From assembly GCA_950295325.1 (NCBI GenBank), contig OX485803.1, positions 10,912,001 through 10,976,000 of the forward strand: a stretch of 64,000 nt of DNA, in the 5' to 3' direction. Numbering within the stretch: the first letter of the stretch is position 1; every line of letters starts with the position of its first letter. The notes under the pieces are model-generated. The model did not search any database and was not told where the DNA came from. It saw nothing but the letters and a program-made list of their open reading frames with translations. This DNA comes from Polytrichum commune. Lineage: Eukaryota > Streptophyta > Polytrichopsida > Polytrichales > Polytrichaceae. Made by a program: the position numbers and the translations under genes. This document shows positions 33,534-46,077 of the stretch, in pieces.

Positions 33534-36500
33534 TATCTAGGAAAGTGGAGTTAACAACCATTTTAAATATAGATTTTGGGTTAGGAAGAGAAGACTATAT
33601 AAAGGGAACACTTTTAGGAGACTACACCTCATTTTCAATACGACGAAGCTATCTTACATTTGAGTGTCAAAAACACTTGAGTTCCTTTTGTATCTATCAT
33701 CTCGGAGTACTTTTGCAATATACTATCTTTTCCACAAATATGTGTGATCTATCTCTCTCTCTCAATTGGACTTACAAGTTGTTAAGCGGTACTTGGAACT
33801 TAAGTGATTAAGCAACCGAGAGAAGAGTAGACTCTTTTGAGCAAGAACTCAAAAGATTAGTGTGTGAGGGTGAGAACAAAGCGCTCAAGGATATTCGGAG
33901 AATCAATGGAACTTTGAGAGATGTTGTTATGATGAAGCAAACGTCAATTCATACAACGTGAATGAAAGAAACAAGATTGTCTCTTAAAAGTGGAAGTTAT
34001 CATTGAACTCCTCAAAAGGGAATTATCCAAATATAAAGTGATAGAATGATTAAGATTGAGTTGATAAGACTTGCATGCATATTTCAATTAAATTGAGAGT
34101 AAGACTTCTTAAATATTACTAAGAAAGAGATACAATTAATTGAGAGAAACTTCTCAATATAAACTACCTATACATATTATGTGACTTATGGATGATAGTT
34201 GAACTTACTCATATTCAATTCTTTAAGTAAATTGTAAGGATAGTAACAAAGATTTTATTGATACTAACAAATATTGATTGATTAACTACTCACAACAATT
34301 GTTATTGAAACTTCTTACCTTTAAGATTCTTGTGAGTTGTTGGATGTCATTACAAGTGAACGATTAACTATCAAAGAGAAGAGTTCTCTCTCTTGAGCAA
34401 AACTCAAGAGAGTTATAATTACTCTCGTCATCAAGAAACACTTTGAAGTAAAAACGTGACATTGCAAAACAATCAATGGTGTTTTGGATATAAGGTTATA
34501 ACCACTATATGTTACACATATCAAAGTTACAATACTATAAGTAGTAACACTTGAGCTTAAAAACGAAGATTCAATAACACAATATTTTTCTTATTATTAT
34601 AAGTTATGGAGCAATATTATAAAGTATGTGATTGACGTTTATGAACTACGAACTTAACTTCTGGAAGACTTATATAACCTATTGAAAATTATATTGTTAT
34701 CAACGATATTGTTATACCTCTTGAAATCTTCTCTAATCTAATTGTTCTTATTATCAATGATGCCTTACATTGAGAGTAAGAATATATGATAATGAGAATG
34801 TGTTCACTCCAATAATTATATTCATATCACAAGGAGAAGAGAGATATTACTAATTCGAGACCGAGCATATTAATGAGACACGGTAGTTTTCAAGCGAATA
34901 TAAATTTACATGATGTCTCATCGTGAGTCTTCTTAGCTAATTACAAAGGAACGACCCACGGTGTCCATCAACACTTCCATTCTCACACTCACAACTACAT
35001 TTTCACTCCTACCCACATACACATTCTTACTCACATTCTTACACTAACACACACATTGTCACATATTCTCATTCACACTCTCACACTCTCATACTCACAC
35101 ACATACATTGTCATTCACACTCTCAAACACATTCTCATTCATACTTTCACATACTCCCTCACACTCACACACTCATACACACTAACGGGTCATTTTTTGT
35201 GAGTATTCTGTCTAAAACCCTGAAACATATGATAATTGGACTTAACATTCTCTCCATGTGGACCACTTCACTACCCACAGTCATGCACGTTCTACTGGAC
35301 GTTCCCAAATACGTTTACAAGAGCGTTCCCAACTGAATTGTTGTCCCACTTCACTACTATGACTCCGCAAAGTTAATTCGGACATCAAATGAGCCCATGT
35401 GGATTTCTATAATTCCTCCAATCACTGTTTATAGTAGTAAAAGACATGTAGTGAAGTAGGTGTTGGAATAAAAGACGTGCTTTGTAGTAGTGTATGGCCG
35501 CAAGCTCATTTCCGATGCTCAAGCGAAGCTATCGGAGCTGGAGGCAAAGCGGGATGATTTGAAAGCTAAAAAGGATGCTAGGCTGGACTTTATTCACAGA
35601 GATCTTGAAGGCCTCCAGCTCCGAGTTGATGCTCAAAAAGGTATTCTCGCAGTTTTTGAGGAGACTTGCGGTGGTGGGCAAGCAGAGATACTGGAATTGG
35701 CGAAGTTGACCAATGCAGAGGAAGCCTGGAACAACGCCAAGTGTAGGCAGTTTTTGTGGAAGCGTCACCGACTTGCATTCCAGTCCCAGCTTCGAGGTAT
35801 GCAGGCTGGCTACGAGCGCCCTACAACAACACCTGCGCCGTTGCCGTCTATCTACAACGACTGGCGACAGGAGCCTGTAGATAGTGAGACAATTGACATC
35901 AATATGTGCCCATTTTGTTTGCGGGGCTTTCAGCCTTCGTGGGATTGTCGTTTAGCCTCCTGCCGCCACGCTTACCATTCATGGTGTGCACTCACGCATT
36001 TCAGCGAGTCCACCAAATGCATTCACAAGGACTGTGCTATGGAGATGCACAAGGATTGGTGGATCTGTATAGGAATTCAGAAGCTGGTGTTGGGGAAGGA
36101 TGGACTTGTCATGGCTGCAACATGGGAAAGAGCACCACTTACACGTAATGCAATCCTCACTTCCCTGTTTTTTTGTCCAATTTATCTTTATCATGCTGGT
36201 TTAGGGGGTTTGGCATTGCTGTGGGTATGGATGCATTGGGTGCACATGGGCTTCTGTCCCCTACAATACGATGTCTAATGAAGTCAGAAGGGGAGGTGGG
36301 TGTAATTTTCTCTGGACTTTGGCATTGTTGTGGTTTTAGGGTTGACTCTATAGATGCAGTAAAGGACTTCTGGACTTTCTAGCTGCACACATGAGTTAGT
36401 CGTGAGCAAAGTCGACTTCTCACCTGTGATTGTGGGTTCCACGTGGTACTTGTAGGGAATTTAAGAGTACATGTTTGTTTTTAGGAGCCCTGCATTGTTT

Positions 36501-37874
36501 GTATTGATTGTATGGAGCCAACATTCAGAGGTATGTACTTCACATGGTTGTCAATGTTTAGGGTGTGCTAGGAATGGGCTTTAGTCCATCTCATGTGGAG
36601 GTCCAGTGACTGCAAAAGAGGAGTTAGGGGTGAATTTGAACAGTTTGGCATCGTTGTATGATGGTATAAAAAATATGCAGGCAGTATAGGAGTTGTGGAC
36701 TGTGCAGTGTTGTAAATGGCTTCGTAGTGAATGTTGTAGAGGATTAGGGAATACACGTAACGCCGTTGAGAATCTACAATCTTTGGATGATTTCTATGGA
36801 GGCAACATCTTGTGGTTTTGATTGTGATGGGACTTTCATGGATGTCAAACAATGGCAATGGGTTTCTATATTTCCCACGTGGATGAACAGTGACTTCTAG
36901 GGGGAGTTTGATATGATATTGATCACTTGTGGCTTACATGGATTTTGTTGTTTAGGGTGTGGATGTGTAGTGACTGCTAAAGGGTATGGACATGGAAGGG
37001 TTACTCAACAAGGTTTGAGGGATTGCAATTCCTATATTGCTAAAGTGTTTGAGTTTATGTGGCTCCCTAATGGTTGTATGTGTCTATTGCAGACCTTGGA
37101 CAAACGTCCCGAATGATTTCTGGGGTTCAGAGGGTGCGGGAACCAGCTCCTTCACGTACTCCGAGTCCCTCCGTTGGAAGCTTTCAAGACTTGGCCGCCA
37201 GGAGGCCCCGGCAAGATGACTCTGTGATGCACAAGGTCACCCCCCCAACTCACCCGCTGCCACATTTACACCGAATGGCACCTCCTGCCATCCGAGATCT
37301 CACTGTTCCACAAATGCAGGTACCTGTTGTGCAGCATGATTCTATCATACCCGAGACGGAGGCTGATGCCACTTCTGATGAGGTGCAGTTTCTAGAGAGG
37401 CGCACAAAATCCAGAAACGACGTGCAGTGGGAAGAGAGGCTCACCTGCGGGGACGAGGAAGTCAATGGGCGGTTGAAGAGGAAAAAAGGCCACCAACGGA
37501 TTCAGCCACAGGAGAGGGAGGTGCGCATCAACTTGCAAGAGGGTGACGTATCTCAGAAACAGAAGATGAATGGTTGCAGTTCCCGGCGGGGTCCTCAATC
37601 ACAGGCCGCTTGTGATATTGAGGGCGACACTGCTGAATTCTCCACTGACGAGGACGACGAAGCCGAGGGTTCGGAGGACGATTTTCAAGACACCCCATCA
37701 CTGTCCCAGCTAGGTTTTAGGGGGAAGGACTCCCACATTGATCGGTTCCTGAGAGGTAGCGGTGACGAAGACGACCGCAAAAACTCTGCTATGAACAAAG
37801 GGAAGAAACTGCCCCTTGCTAATCGAAAGAGCATTTCAACGAGGACCAGATCGTCCCAACGGGGGAGGCCTTAG

Positions 37875-38411
37875 GGATTCCGTAATTTTGTCTTTGATGT
37901 TTCTGGAATTCCTGCATGCCTTGAACAACACTAAGGAATGGCCTTGAAGGATAATTTTGTCCAGGCAATTGCAGTACATGGTTTAGGGAATGTGTGCTTA
38001 TACAGACTACCTGGTTTAGCTCTAGTAGTAAGCAGGTGTTGGTTTAGCTCCAGTAGTAAGCAACAGACTTGTGCATTGCCTAAGCCAACTCATGGAAATT
38101 TAATTGATCGCAGTGGTGCACTGCTTTTGTATTCTTGTTATTTGTGGGTAGGTGGCTCACTCGATGCTTTGCAGGCTCCATAAACTTTTCCACCAATGAG
38201 GATGCTTGAAGTGTAATGGTCACGGGCTCTCAGTCTTGTGTCTGAAGTGGCCCTAACTAGGCTTGAGATTATGGGAAGATCGAGGTGAGATCCATGAAGC
38301 CATGATCCTTCTGCCAGGAATGTTCTGTTTCTTTTGTTATGTTTTCATAACTTTAGTCTTGTTAGGTTCGTCTATGAAATATGTAAGGATTTTTGTTTGA
38401 GGTAGAGGTTT
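37875..38411. other. 3' flank of the zinc-domain gene
   Basis: Probably the 3' UTR and spacer. A direct repeat of GGTTTAGCTC(T/C)AGTAGTAAGCA occurs at about 38013 and 38041. No gene recognised. Confidence 0.45.
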
Positions 38412-39209
38412 GTGACTGCCCCACATTCTATTTTTCTTCTTCCACTTGGAGCCCGTCATGTGGTTTTAAATCAACAAGGGCCAGGAACCTCTACAGTGGA
38501 GCCCACCAAGCAATTGGTTGAAAGGCCTATCAACACAAATATGCAAGCAGAAACTACTGAGGAGTTCACCACTGCCCTTCTCCATGCAACTCGACTTAGT
38601 ATTAAGCCAGGGCACTCTCAAGAAGCAGCCTCTAGAGATGAGGTTGACATTAGAGAGTTTTGTGAACCTAAAAGTATGCACCGAATGGCACCATGGTCAA
38701 CGTTGGGGGGAGCTGCATTGGCCCTGCACAATGCCAATGTGTTCATCATCATTGAGAAGATGATAGAGTATCCTCACCTGATTGCAGAAGATGCCCGGGA
38801 TGACCTGTACCGCATGCTACCAAAAAGTGTGCGAGTGTCTCTACGTTCAAGACTACGGGCCAACATGAGGTCTTGTGAGTTTGGAGCATATGACTCTGTT
38901 ATTGCTGCAGTTTGGAAAGAAGCACTAGAGAGGATCCTAAGCTGGTTGGCTCCGCTTGCCCACAACATGATCAGATGGCAGTCGGAGCATAACTTTGAGC
39001 AGCAATAAGTTGTTTCGCGAACGAATGTCCTACTCCTTCAGACACTGTACTTCGCTGATTTGGATAAGACAGAAGCAGCCATCACGGAGCTTCTTGTGGG
39101 CTTGAATTATATTTGTGGGCTTGAGCAAGAACTGAAACAGAACACCATGATGATGGAGGAGTACCAACTTCACAAAGTTTCAGATGAGTATCTTGGGTGG
39201 CAATTCTAG
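38412..39209 (+). pseudogene. 5'-truncated PSI-like (DUF668) gene fragment
   Basis: The frame contains WSTLGGAALALHNANVFIIIEKM, DARDDLYRMLPKSVRVSLRSRL and LSWLAPLAHNMIRWQSEHNF, the core of DUF668 as in plant PSK SIMULATOR (PSI) proteins. A TAA at 39006-39008 interrupts it, but the same frame goes on with NVLLLQTLYFADLDKTEAA and GLNYICGLEQEL to TAG at 39207-39209, again family-like sequence. The N-terminal DUF3475 part is missing and no ATG precedes the homologous part convincingly. It is a partial copy, perhaps a retrocopy since no intron is seen, but no poly(A) tail or target duplication is evident. Not expected to be functional. Confidence 0.8.
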
Positions 39210-40404
39210 TTCACCCTGTGGTTACCAGGCATTTGTAGGGGTTTGGAATGGAGGGGCAGGTGCATTGAAAATTCAACATGTATTCTAGTCAATTCTTTTG
39301 GAAACAAATCGTTCAATTGTATTCATACACTTCAATTTGGGATATCATCCGAAAGTGATACCAATGGAGGATCTACAAAAGCTGCCGCGTGTGATATTTG
39401 AAAACTGGCTGATCTGTGACCGTGAAAGTTTTTGGGGTCCAAATATTTTCTTATCATTATGTTTGCCCGAGTCTTATCAGTGTAACATGTTCTTGCATCA
39501 CTATGAAAAGCCTCACTCTGCTGAATTGCATTGTTTATGCCAGGTGAACATAAATTCGTCTTTTAATATTGAAATTGATGAACTTACAGTTTATCTTTCA
39601 TGTAGCACCTTGTTCTTATTCATACACTAATTGTAAGTCATCAAAAGGAAGACATCTAATGAGTGTCTTCCCCAGTTTGTATCCAACATATGTGGGCAGT
39701 TTGTTTTAGAGTAATGCCTTGTTGAAACCTGGGTTTCATACATGAGCATTTCCATGTTAGGAATACTATGTCCACTAGATTTGAAGAATTTGAAAACCAA
39801 TGCCTCAAAAACATGGTGAATTCTTTAAGTTAGTTTTTCAGTGCTTTGTGAACTAAAGGCAGTACAAATGAGTGGATGGAGAGATAAAACAATCACATGA
39901 TAACACACAATGTATCAAATGTCAGTAATGGGTTGAACTCGTTGTTCTTGAAATCCATATACAGTCATACCCATTGGGTAAATCATCAATTGCTACTTAA
40001 TGGAGCGCTCATCCATTGACAGAAACAGATTGGCCACTTTTCAGACAGAGTACAAGCATCAACACAATTTGAACATCTGAAATACTATTTATTTATTCAT
40101 TGTTACAACATTCCAGCTGCATAGCTAACTTCCTACAGCAGGATGAGAATCTCGGCTATTGAACCTCATACAAGTAGCAGTACAACTTGAACCACCTACA
40201 TGCAACACTGTATACGAACAGTGTCGTCGATATGCACCCTCCTTCGCAGTGACAGCGTTCACGCCTGCTCTAAAATGGCCTCTTCCACTTTTCTCTGCAG
40301 CTTGTACACTGGGTCATTACCAGACACACGATGATCACACAACAACATCGGGAATTTCACTGCACAAACATGATCTGCTAGAATGTGCGCCCTATGTGAC
40401 TTCC
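39210..40404. other. spacer between DUF668 fragment and the 849-codon gene
   Basis: No convincing gene. Frames at 39298-39630 and 40159-40440 have no recognisable domain; the latter runs antisense over the 3' end of the minus-strand gene. Confidence 0.45.
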
Positions 40405-41803
40405 TCAAGAGGACATACGTATCATACTATCAGCCCCTAGTCCATACTTTTGGTAGTACAAGCCTTCAAGAACCAAGTCTCCAGGTATGAATTCCTCACC
40501 CCACTTGCAAACAAATGTTGTCTTACAAGTGTAAACTTTCCTAGTGCATACAAGAACATAAAAATCAACATTTTCTTCATTATCAGGGGAAGCTGCAACA
40601 GCAAAATTATCACCCACTTTGAGTATTGATGCAAAATATGTACCATTCACTCCAACATCATGCCAATCATCCACCGAAAATTCAGTCAGTTGGACATTCC
40701 TGACATACGCAGCGTTCAATGGCACTAAGACCTCCAAGATCCAGTCCCCAGCCCAAGCTCTATTCTCACACTCCTCCCAGTTGCCTTCAATACATGAGAA
40801 ACAAAAACATGCCAAATTGCGCTTCAGCAACTTACCCACCTCCATGCTGCCGACGGAGCGAATAGAGTGTAAATCTCTGCATCGAGGTATGGGCTCACAA
40901 TCGTACTCATGTTCCCTATCAACATCCCCTTCGAGAACATGCCAAAATGTTCTATTCACAGGCCTCCTATCGCCATAGACAGTCTTTGGGCGGTCACTCA
41001 ACTCTTTCCTCAAGTAACCGACAACATCTGCAGCGCACTGTAGCTTCGGGCCATTTATGTCCAATTGGGCAGTTCGAATGTACCGTTTGAGGACAGCACC
41101 TGCTCCATCATGCGGTCCTTTCCCATGCCCTGTTCCAAAAAAAGACCACATGCACGTGCAACCACCAGTAATCTCTGGATACTGAGCTACAAAGTACCAG
41201 GGGACTCGACTCTTGAACTGATTTGCACAGCCATCAGACCATATCCAATGATGTTTCGGTGTGAAACCCCCCTGAAGAACGCTCTCCCAATGCAATATCA
41301 GGCAGTGTTGCACAAAATAGCTATCATGTTTCATATCATCACTAATGTAGAAATGGTAGCTTGTGATATTGCGTGTGCTCTCATCATGTGGATCTAGGTG
41401 AGGATTTCGAACGTATGTGATGTGTACAAGGATGCTAATTTGGTAGCTATGCCAGTGCATGGACTGGACTTCATTTTGTACCTCAAAAGAATAGTTTTCA
41501 GCATAGTCAATGACAGACACCATTGTGTCTGCAGGGGAGGTCCTCAAGCACGTCCTAAACTGCTCATCCTCCCACTTCGCCACAAAACTATGACGCACAA
41601 AAAATTGGAGTTTTGGTTTGAGGTATTTGATTAACTCACGCGATGTTGTGTCTTTGTAAACCAACTGCAATTTCTTCCGTTGTAGACCTTTCCTCGTAGT
41701 GATTGACTGCATCTCGTAATGCTTCCATTGCACAGTTATTGGAGACAGTCCATCCTCTTCGGTAGGACACATTGGCAGAATATCCACACCGCAACTCAAA
41801 CAA
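40405..41803 (-). pseudogene. 3' part of exon 2 of the interrupted 849-codon gene
   Basis: C-terminal part of the gene whose 5' pieces are at 58891-59254 and 60373-61178. It starts at the AACAA target duplication of element D and ends with a stop at 40405. Landmarks: VIDYAENYSFEVQNEVQSMH, then YHFYISDDMKHDS, then WIWSDGCANQFKSR, FFGTGHGKGPHDGAGAVLKR, and Cys-rich LACFCFSC. The spaced Asp residues (VIDYAEN; WSDG; PHDG) recall DDE-type nucleases, but I cannot name the family and do not assert a transposase. No other lesion is visible in these 466 codons. It may be a host gene or a domesticated or cellular transposon gene. Confidence 0.82.
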
Positions 41804-42699
41804 TGTGAACCCTTTGAGTGGTCCACCACTCTGCGGGATCACTTTTAGTTAGAATGTTAGCATTAAAAGTTAGAATTGATAGGGAATTTAGGAAAAATTA
41901 GTTCATTTAGCATTTAGCCTAGAAGAAGGAAGGTCAAAATGAAACTAAGTAGTGCTAGAAGATAGCAAAGTAGAAAAAATGTGCTAGCTAGTAAAAACAA
42001 CTAGCTAAGCAAATATTAGTAGATGCTAGCTATTAAGCAAATGTTAGTAAATGCTAGCTAAGCAAGTGTTAGTTTATTAGTTAGTGTGAGGCACACAAGA
42101 CTATTAGAGGTGGTTTAGGTAAGAAGATAAAATCGGCTTGAAGACTTTTGAAGACAAAAAAGAAAGAGAGCAAGGGGGCTACTTGCCCACTTGCCCCCTT
42201 GCCAACTCGATGGCGAAAAATTAGAAAGATTTCTAGGTTCCCCGTCGGAGCCACCTCGGCGAGAGGGTGGCAACCTCAACCAGGAAAACCCCCGAGCCAA
42301 AATTTCGGGAAAGGGTTTGAAAAATGGATCCGGTGGAGGAGGGGTCCAACCCTTTTGTGAGAGGGTTTAAAAACCCCTCCTTCCACCTTGTAGCTCTCTC
42401 TCTTTCTCTAGTTTTTGGGCGAAGCCCTGCTTCAATGTAGTTAGGAAAAAATCCTTTAGCATGTATTCTCAATGGTCTAAAAGAAAGGCTTGAGAACCTC
42501 CTCTACTCTCTCTCTCCTAGTTAGGTTGTGTGTTTATTAACACACCAACAAAATTATTCCTTCTTTTGTAGAGGTAGGTTGGATGGTAGAGTTTTGAGTA
42601 GAGGCATTATAGACCTCATCTGCCAATGCCCTGAAGGCTTAGTTCAAAAGCTAGAACAAGATACTTATCATTTTTCTCTTAGAGAGATTTCATATAGCT

Positions 42700-43250
42700 A
42701 TCCATAGCCGTTTCCCATTTGTGATTTGGTTGAGATGACAATTAGTTATGGATTTTCAAAGATGGAGTAGAAAAACTGGGTGGTCTTGTGGGTAGCGGCT
42801 GCTGGATCAGACCTGCGAGCCCAATAGGAATTTTAATTCCAAGAAATTATATTTTTCCCAAGTAGAACTTTTGTGTAGCTTTCCAAAATGGCTTAGAACA
42901 TTTGATTTGAGCATGATTTGAATTAGATATGAATTGTGCAAGATGGGACACATAGTTTGAGAACTTTTGGTTGACTGCTGCATTACAGAGGACCTGCTGG
43001 GTTCACTTCGGCTTACCTTTCTAATCACATATTTTTATCAAATACATCTTTTTAATATCTCTCCAGGGTCATATAGAACGTTTGATTTGACTAAGATTTG
43101 AATTAGATATGAATTGTTGAAGGCGAGATACATAGTTTAAGCCTTCTTGATTGACTGCTGTGTTACAAGGAGTCCGCTGAATTTCTATTAGCTTAACCTG
43201 CTGATGTCATAATTTTTCTAGTTAGAGCTTGTTCATAGCTTTCCAATGGT
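42700..43250. repeat. diverged duplicated segment inside element D
   Basis: A block with GAACRTTTGATTTGA ... GATTTGAATTAGATATGAATTG ... TTGACTGCTG occurs at about 42895 and again at about 43077, with a third weaker echo near 43230. No coding content. Confidence 0.75.
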
Positions 43251-43553
43251 ATAAGGAAAGCCTAGATCCAAGTAGTAAGGAATGTGCTATGAATTTTTGA
43301 AGTTAGAAGGTAGATAGGTGGGTTGGAAGGGTCGGTTGAATCGACCTCACACTTCCAACCCTCATAACTTTTGCATTTCTTATCCGATTAGAGTGATTTT
43401 TAGATCATTGGAAAGATAATTTGGTGCACTAAGTATAAATATTATGCTTAGGATTAAATTACAGGGCAGAATAACACTTTATATTTTAATTGTTAACTAA
43501 GGTACGCTTACTACCAAACTAGTTACAAAAAAGGAGGCAAGGTCGACGCTCGG

Positions 43554-44525
43554 TGTCGCGCACCTCTCCATGAGGAGTGCCCGAAACACCATGGGCACAA
43601 GGGGGACCCCGGAGTGACACCCGGGACTTGTGGCGCCGTTGGTGAGAGGGCCCAAGTGATCCTAGTGTGGGTGAGGGCCCCGGGCGTTGGGAACGCCTCC
43701 CACCCACAAAGACTAGGAGGCATGAGGGTGAGGCCATGAGCTATGCGTAGCTCATGGCGTGGTGATTCTAGAATGCTCAAGAACACCTCAATCCGAGGTG
43801 TGAGCTAGGAGTTATGGCCATTTGAGTGGGGTGCTGTCCCGGGACAGCGCCCTGGTACAGCAGTGCCTGGGAGTGATTCCCGGGACTGCCAAGGTTCAAA
43901 CAGGCATAACTTCCTCAAGACTTGCCCGAATGGGGCAAGTGAGGAGTCCATCGGCATCTACGTGAAGCGTAGATGAGGATGGAGTGGTTGGTTGTTATGA
44001 TCAGACATCATACAAGGAAGTTATGATGGTCTGAAGCTGCTGGGGGGTTCTAGGCCCAGCAGCTAAAGGAAATTGTCCACTTGGCCCCAACTCTTGGTAG
44101 GGAGACAAGAGGTTGGTTGACGGTGGGGTAGGGGCCCCGCGTAGAGTCCTAGAGGCTTATATGGGTGAGGTGGTGTGGCCTCATCCACCCGAGGCCGAAC
44201 GGCACGGCCTCCATGGGCATTGGCCCATTGTGAGGCCATAGTTGCCTAGTATGCTTCGGGTTGTTGTAGTGTTGCTCCGGCAACGCGATGATCAACATAG
44301 GATTGGACTTCCATGGATGGAAGTCCACATTGGGGAAATGGGTTACCGATTAAGGGGTGAGTCCCGAAAGCAAAGTAGGAGGGTTGGTTCCCTCCTATGA
44401 ACTATTGGTCCGGGGTAAGAGGAGCTATCCATTAGCATGGCGGAATGCGAAGGGTTAGCGCTCGTAACCTTTGGTAGAAACAAAAATTGGCAAGATTATT
44501 AAGGGACCTAGCAAGGGTTGCGACA
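43554..44525 (+). repeat. 5' LTR of element B
   Basis: 972 bp, TGTCGCGCACC ... GGGTTGCGACA, directly followed by the primer site TGGTATCAGAGC at 44528. Confidence 0.96.
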
Positions 44526-44939
44526 CTTGGTATCAGAGCAGGGTTCCAATATTTGAGCTAGCACTTTGAGGGAAGCATGGCTATCATATAAGCGGGTTAT
44601 GATGGTGACCCGGGGTTTCCAAAAGGTTGTGAGGCTCAAATTGGAACAAAGATCATGTGTAAATGGAATTTGACCATACCATTGGTTCTAATGACAATGG
44701 TGGGCATGAGGGTGGATTCGGTGAGGAAAATGGAGGAGTGCTTTGAAAAGGCTCCCGCAAACCTCAAAAAAGCATTTGGGGCCTAGAATACCGAATGCAC
44801 CCAAAACCTTGGAGGGCATTAATGTTGGATTGAAATTCCAATTCGAAATGCTTGGAAGATATTGATGATGTTGGAATGAATTTGGTGGAAATGAGGCGTG
44901 CGGGCCTCTTAAGGCGTATATGCGCAAATTTCACACCCA

Positions 44940-45650
44940 AATGAATTGTGCATCTTAGATGAACGAGTTTTCTAAGAAGTACATCGTTTTAGATGGGGTT
45001 TTAAAAGCGGGTGGTGAATACCAAGTTCAAATTTCCAAAAGTTTATTGAGGTTGTGGCGGGGATCATCAAAATTACAACGAGCATTAAGGCCAATGACCC
45101 CAATAAGAAATTTGGTGGTGCCTTACAACAATGGACGTTAAGGGGAGATAGGTACCACGCCAAATAATACTTATGCCGCGGACCAAATGTAAGACGATGG
45201 CATTGTGGCCAAGGCTAGTAGCCTCAAGCCGAGGCCAAGTCTTTTGTACTTTGAGGCTCAAATGAATGGGACAAATGTCTCATGGGTTGATAAAGAGGCT
45301 ACCATTCCTTCTTGAGCCCAAAACTCGCAAGGGAGTTGGGGCTTGCCGATTGATAGAGCGGGCAAGCCCTCCAAGGTGCGGTTTGGAAAGGGCGAACCGC
45401 ATGAAACAAAGGAGGCCGCGATGCATGTAACTTTTCAATGTGGGACATTGGATTTTTGTCAAAATTTCACACCATGTGAAATAGATGAAATGCATGTCAT
45501 TGTGAAGGCCGCCTTCTTTGGAACTCACATGATAGATGTGAGGTGCAAGCCGGTGAGCTTGCGGTGCATTTGTGATGTCTTGATGGCAAAGAATTGCACT
45601 ACAAATTGACAAGGACTCCTATGGTAGGAGGAACCAACTCGAATTTGGTC
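44940..45650 (+). pseudogene. gag-position and protease-region remnants of element B
   Basis: The 5' part (about 44959-45165) gives fragments such as FLRLW-type text that in C reads IEVVAGIIKIAMSIKADDP ... ALQQWTLRGDRFPAK; it may be a capsid remnant but I cannot confirm it. The frame at 45343-45609 contains LDFCQNFTPCEI and AAFFGTHMIDVRCKPV, the region leading from protease to RT. No DSG/DTG protease active site is visible. Confidence 0.6.
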
Positions 45651-46077
45651 TTAATGGACCAAATGAATAAACGGAAAAACATAATTATAATGGTCGTGGT
45701 TCAATTGGAGCAACTCCAAGGAACTCATGGGGAGGCTAGGAAAGATAGGCCTCCCCAAAACCACATTGGTGGGATGTTGGTGAGGTACAAGGATGTATTC
45801 ACCAATGTGTTGTCCAAAATGTTACCGCCAACGAGTGGAGGAAAAAAATTTAAAAAAAATTTAAAAATTGCTCAACCAGAGATTGAGTTCCTGAGGTATG
45901 TGATGACAAAGGAAGTTGGTGGATGAACATGACAAATGTCAAGGCAATCCAAGAGGAGAATTGGCCCTTGACTCAAGAGAAGGGCTAAGGTCATTTGTTG
46001 GCCTAGCCAACTACTACCACCACTTCATTCGAGGTGTTTCTAAGGTTGCTAGGACCTTAGTCAACTTGTTGGAAAAA

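Larger units (their letters stand above)
29082..35492. mobile_element. CACTA-type DNA transposon, degenerate, TSD TAT
   Basis: 6411 bp. The left end reads CACTACTACAAAACACG and the right end is its inverse with one change (about 23 bp of terminal inverted repeat continuing to TCTTTT). The 3-bp target duplication TAT is at 29079-29081 and 35493-35495. Subterminal repeats of ACGTTCCCAA type occur inside both ends (about 29205-29235; 35293-35333), as expected for TnpA-type binding sites. No transposase with a DDE core is visible; only minus-strand remnants near 30250-30552 and 31222-31326. It is therefore non-autonomous or decayed. Much of its body is AT-rich filler, a CA microsatellite and a nested TIR element. 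Confidence 0.93.
28284..37874 (+). pseudogene. zinc-domain gene of unknown function split by a CACTA transposon
   Basis: The ATG at 28284 opens MSDSEDTREELEERLL. The frame is open to 29081, where a CACTA element begins, and resumes in the same frame at 35496 directly after the repeated TAT. Exon 1 ends at 36144 (GTAATG); the acceptor is TTGCAG with the last exon at 37093-37874, phase 1 on both sides. Without the insertion the protein would be about 742 aa: an acidic start, a mixed central part (EWTCWDKLKKLRAEEEEA), a coiled-coil-like helix (AQAKLSELEAKRDDLKAKK), a Cys/His-rich RING-like segment (MCPFCLRGF ... CRHAYHSWCAL ... CIHKDC) and a disordered charged tail (STDEDDEAEGSEDD; SSQRGRP). RING-like is a pattern match only. 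Apart from the insertion I see no lesion. Confidence 0.8.
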
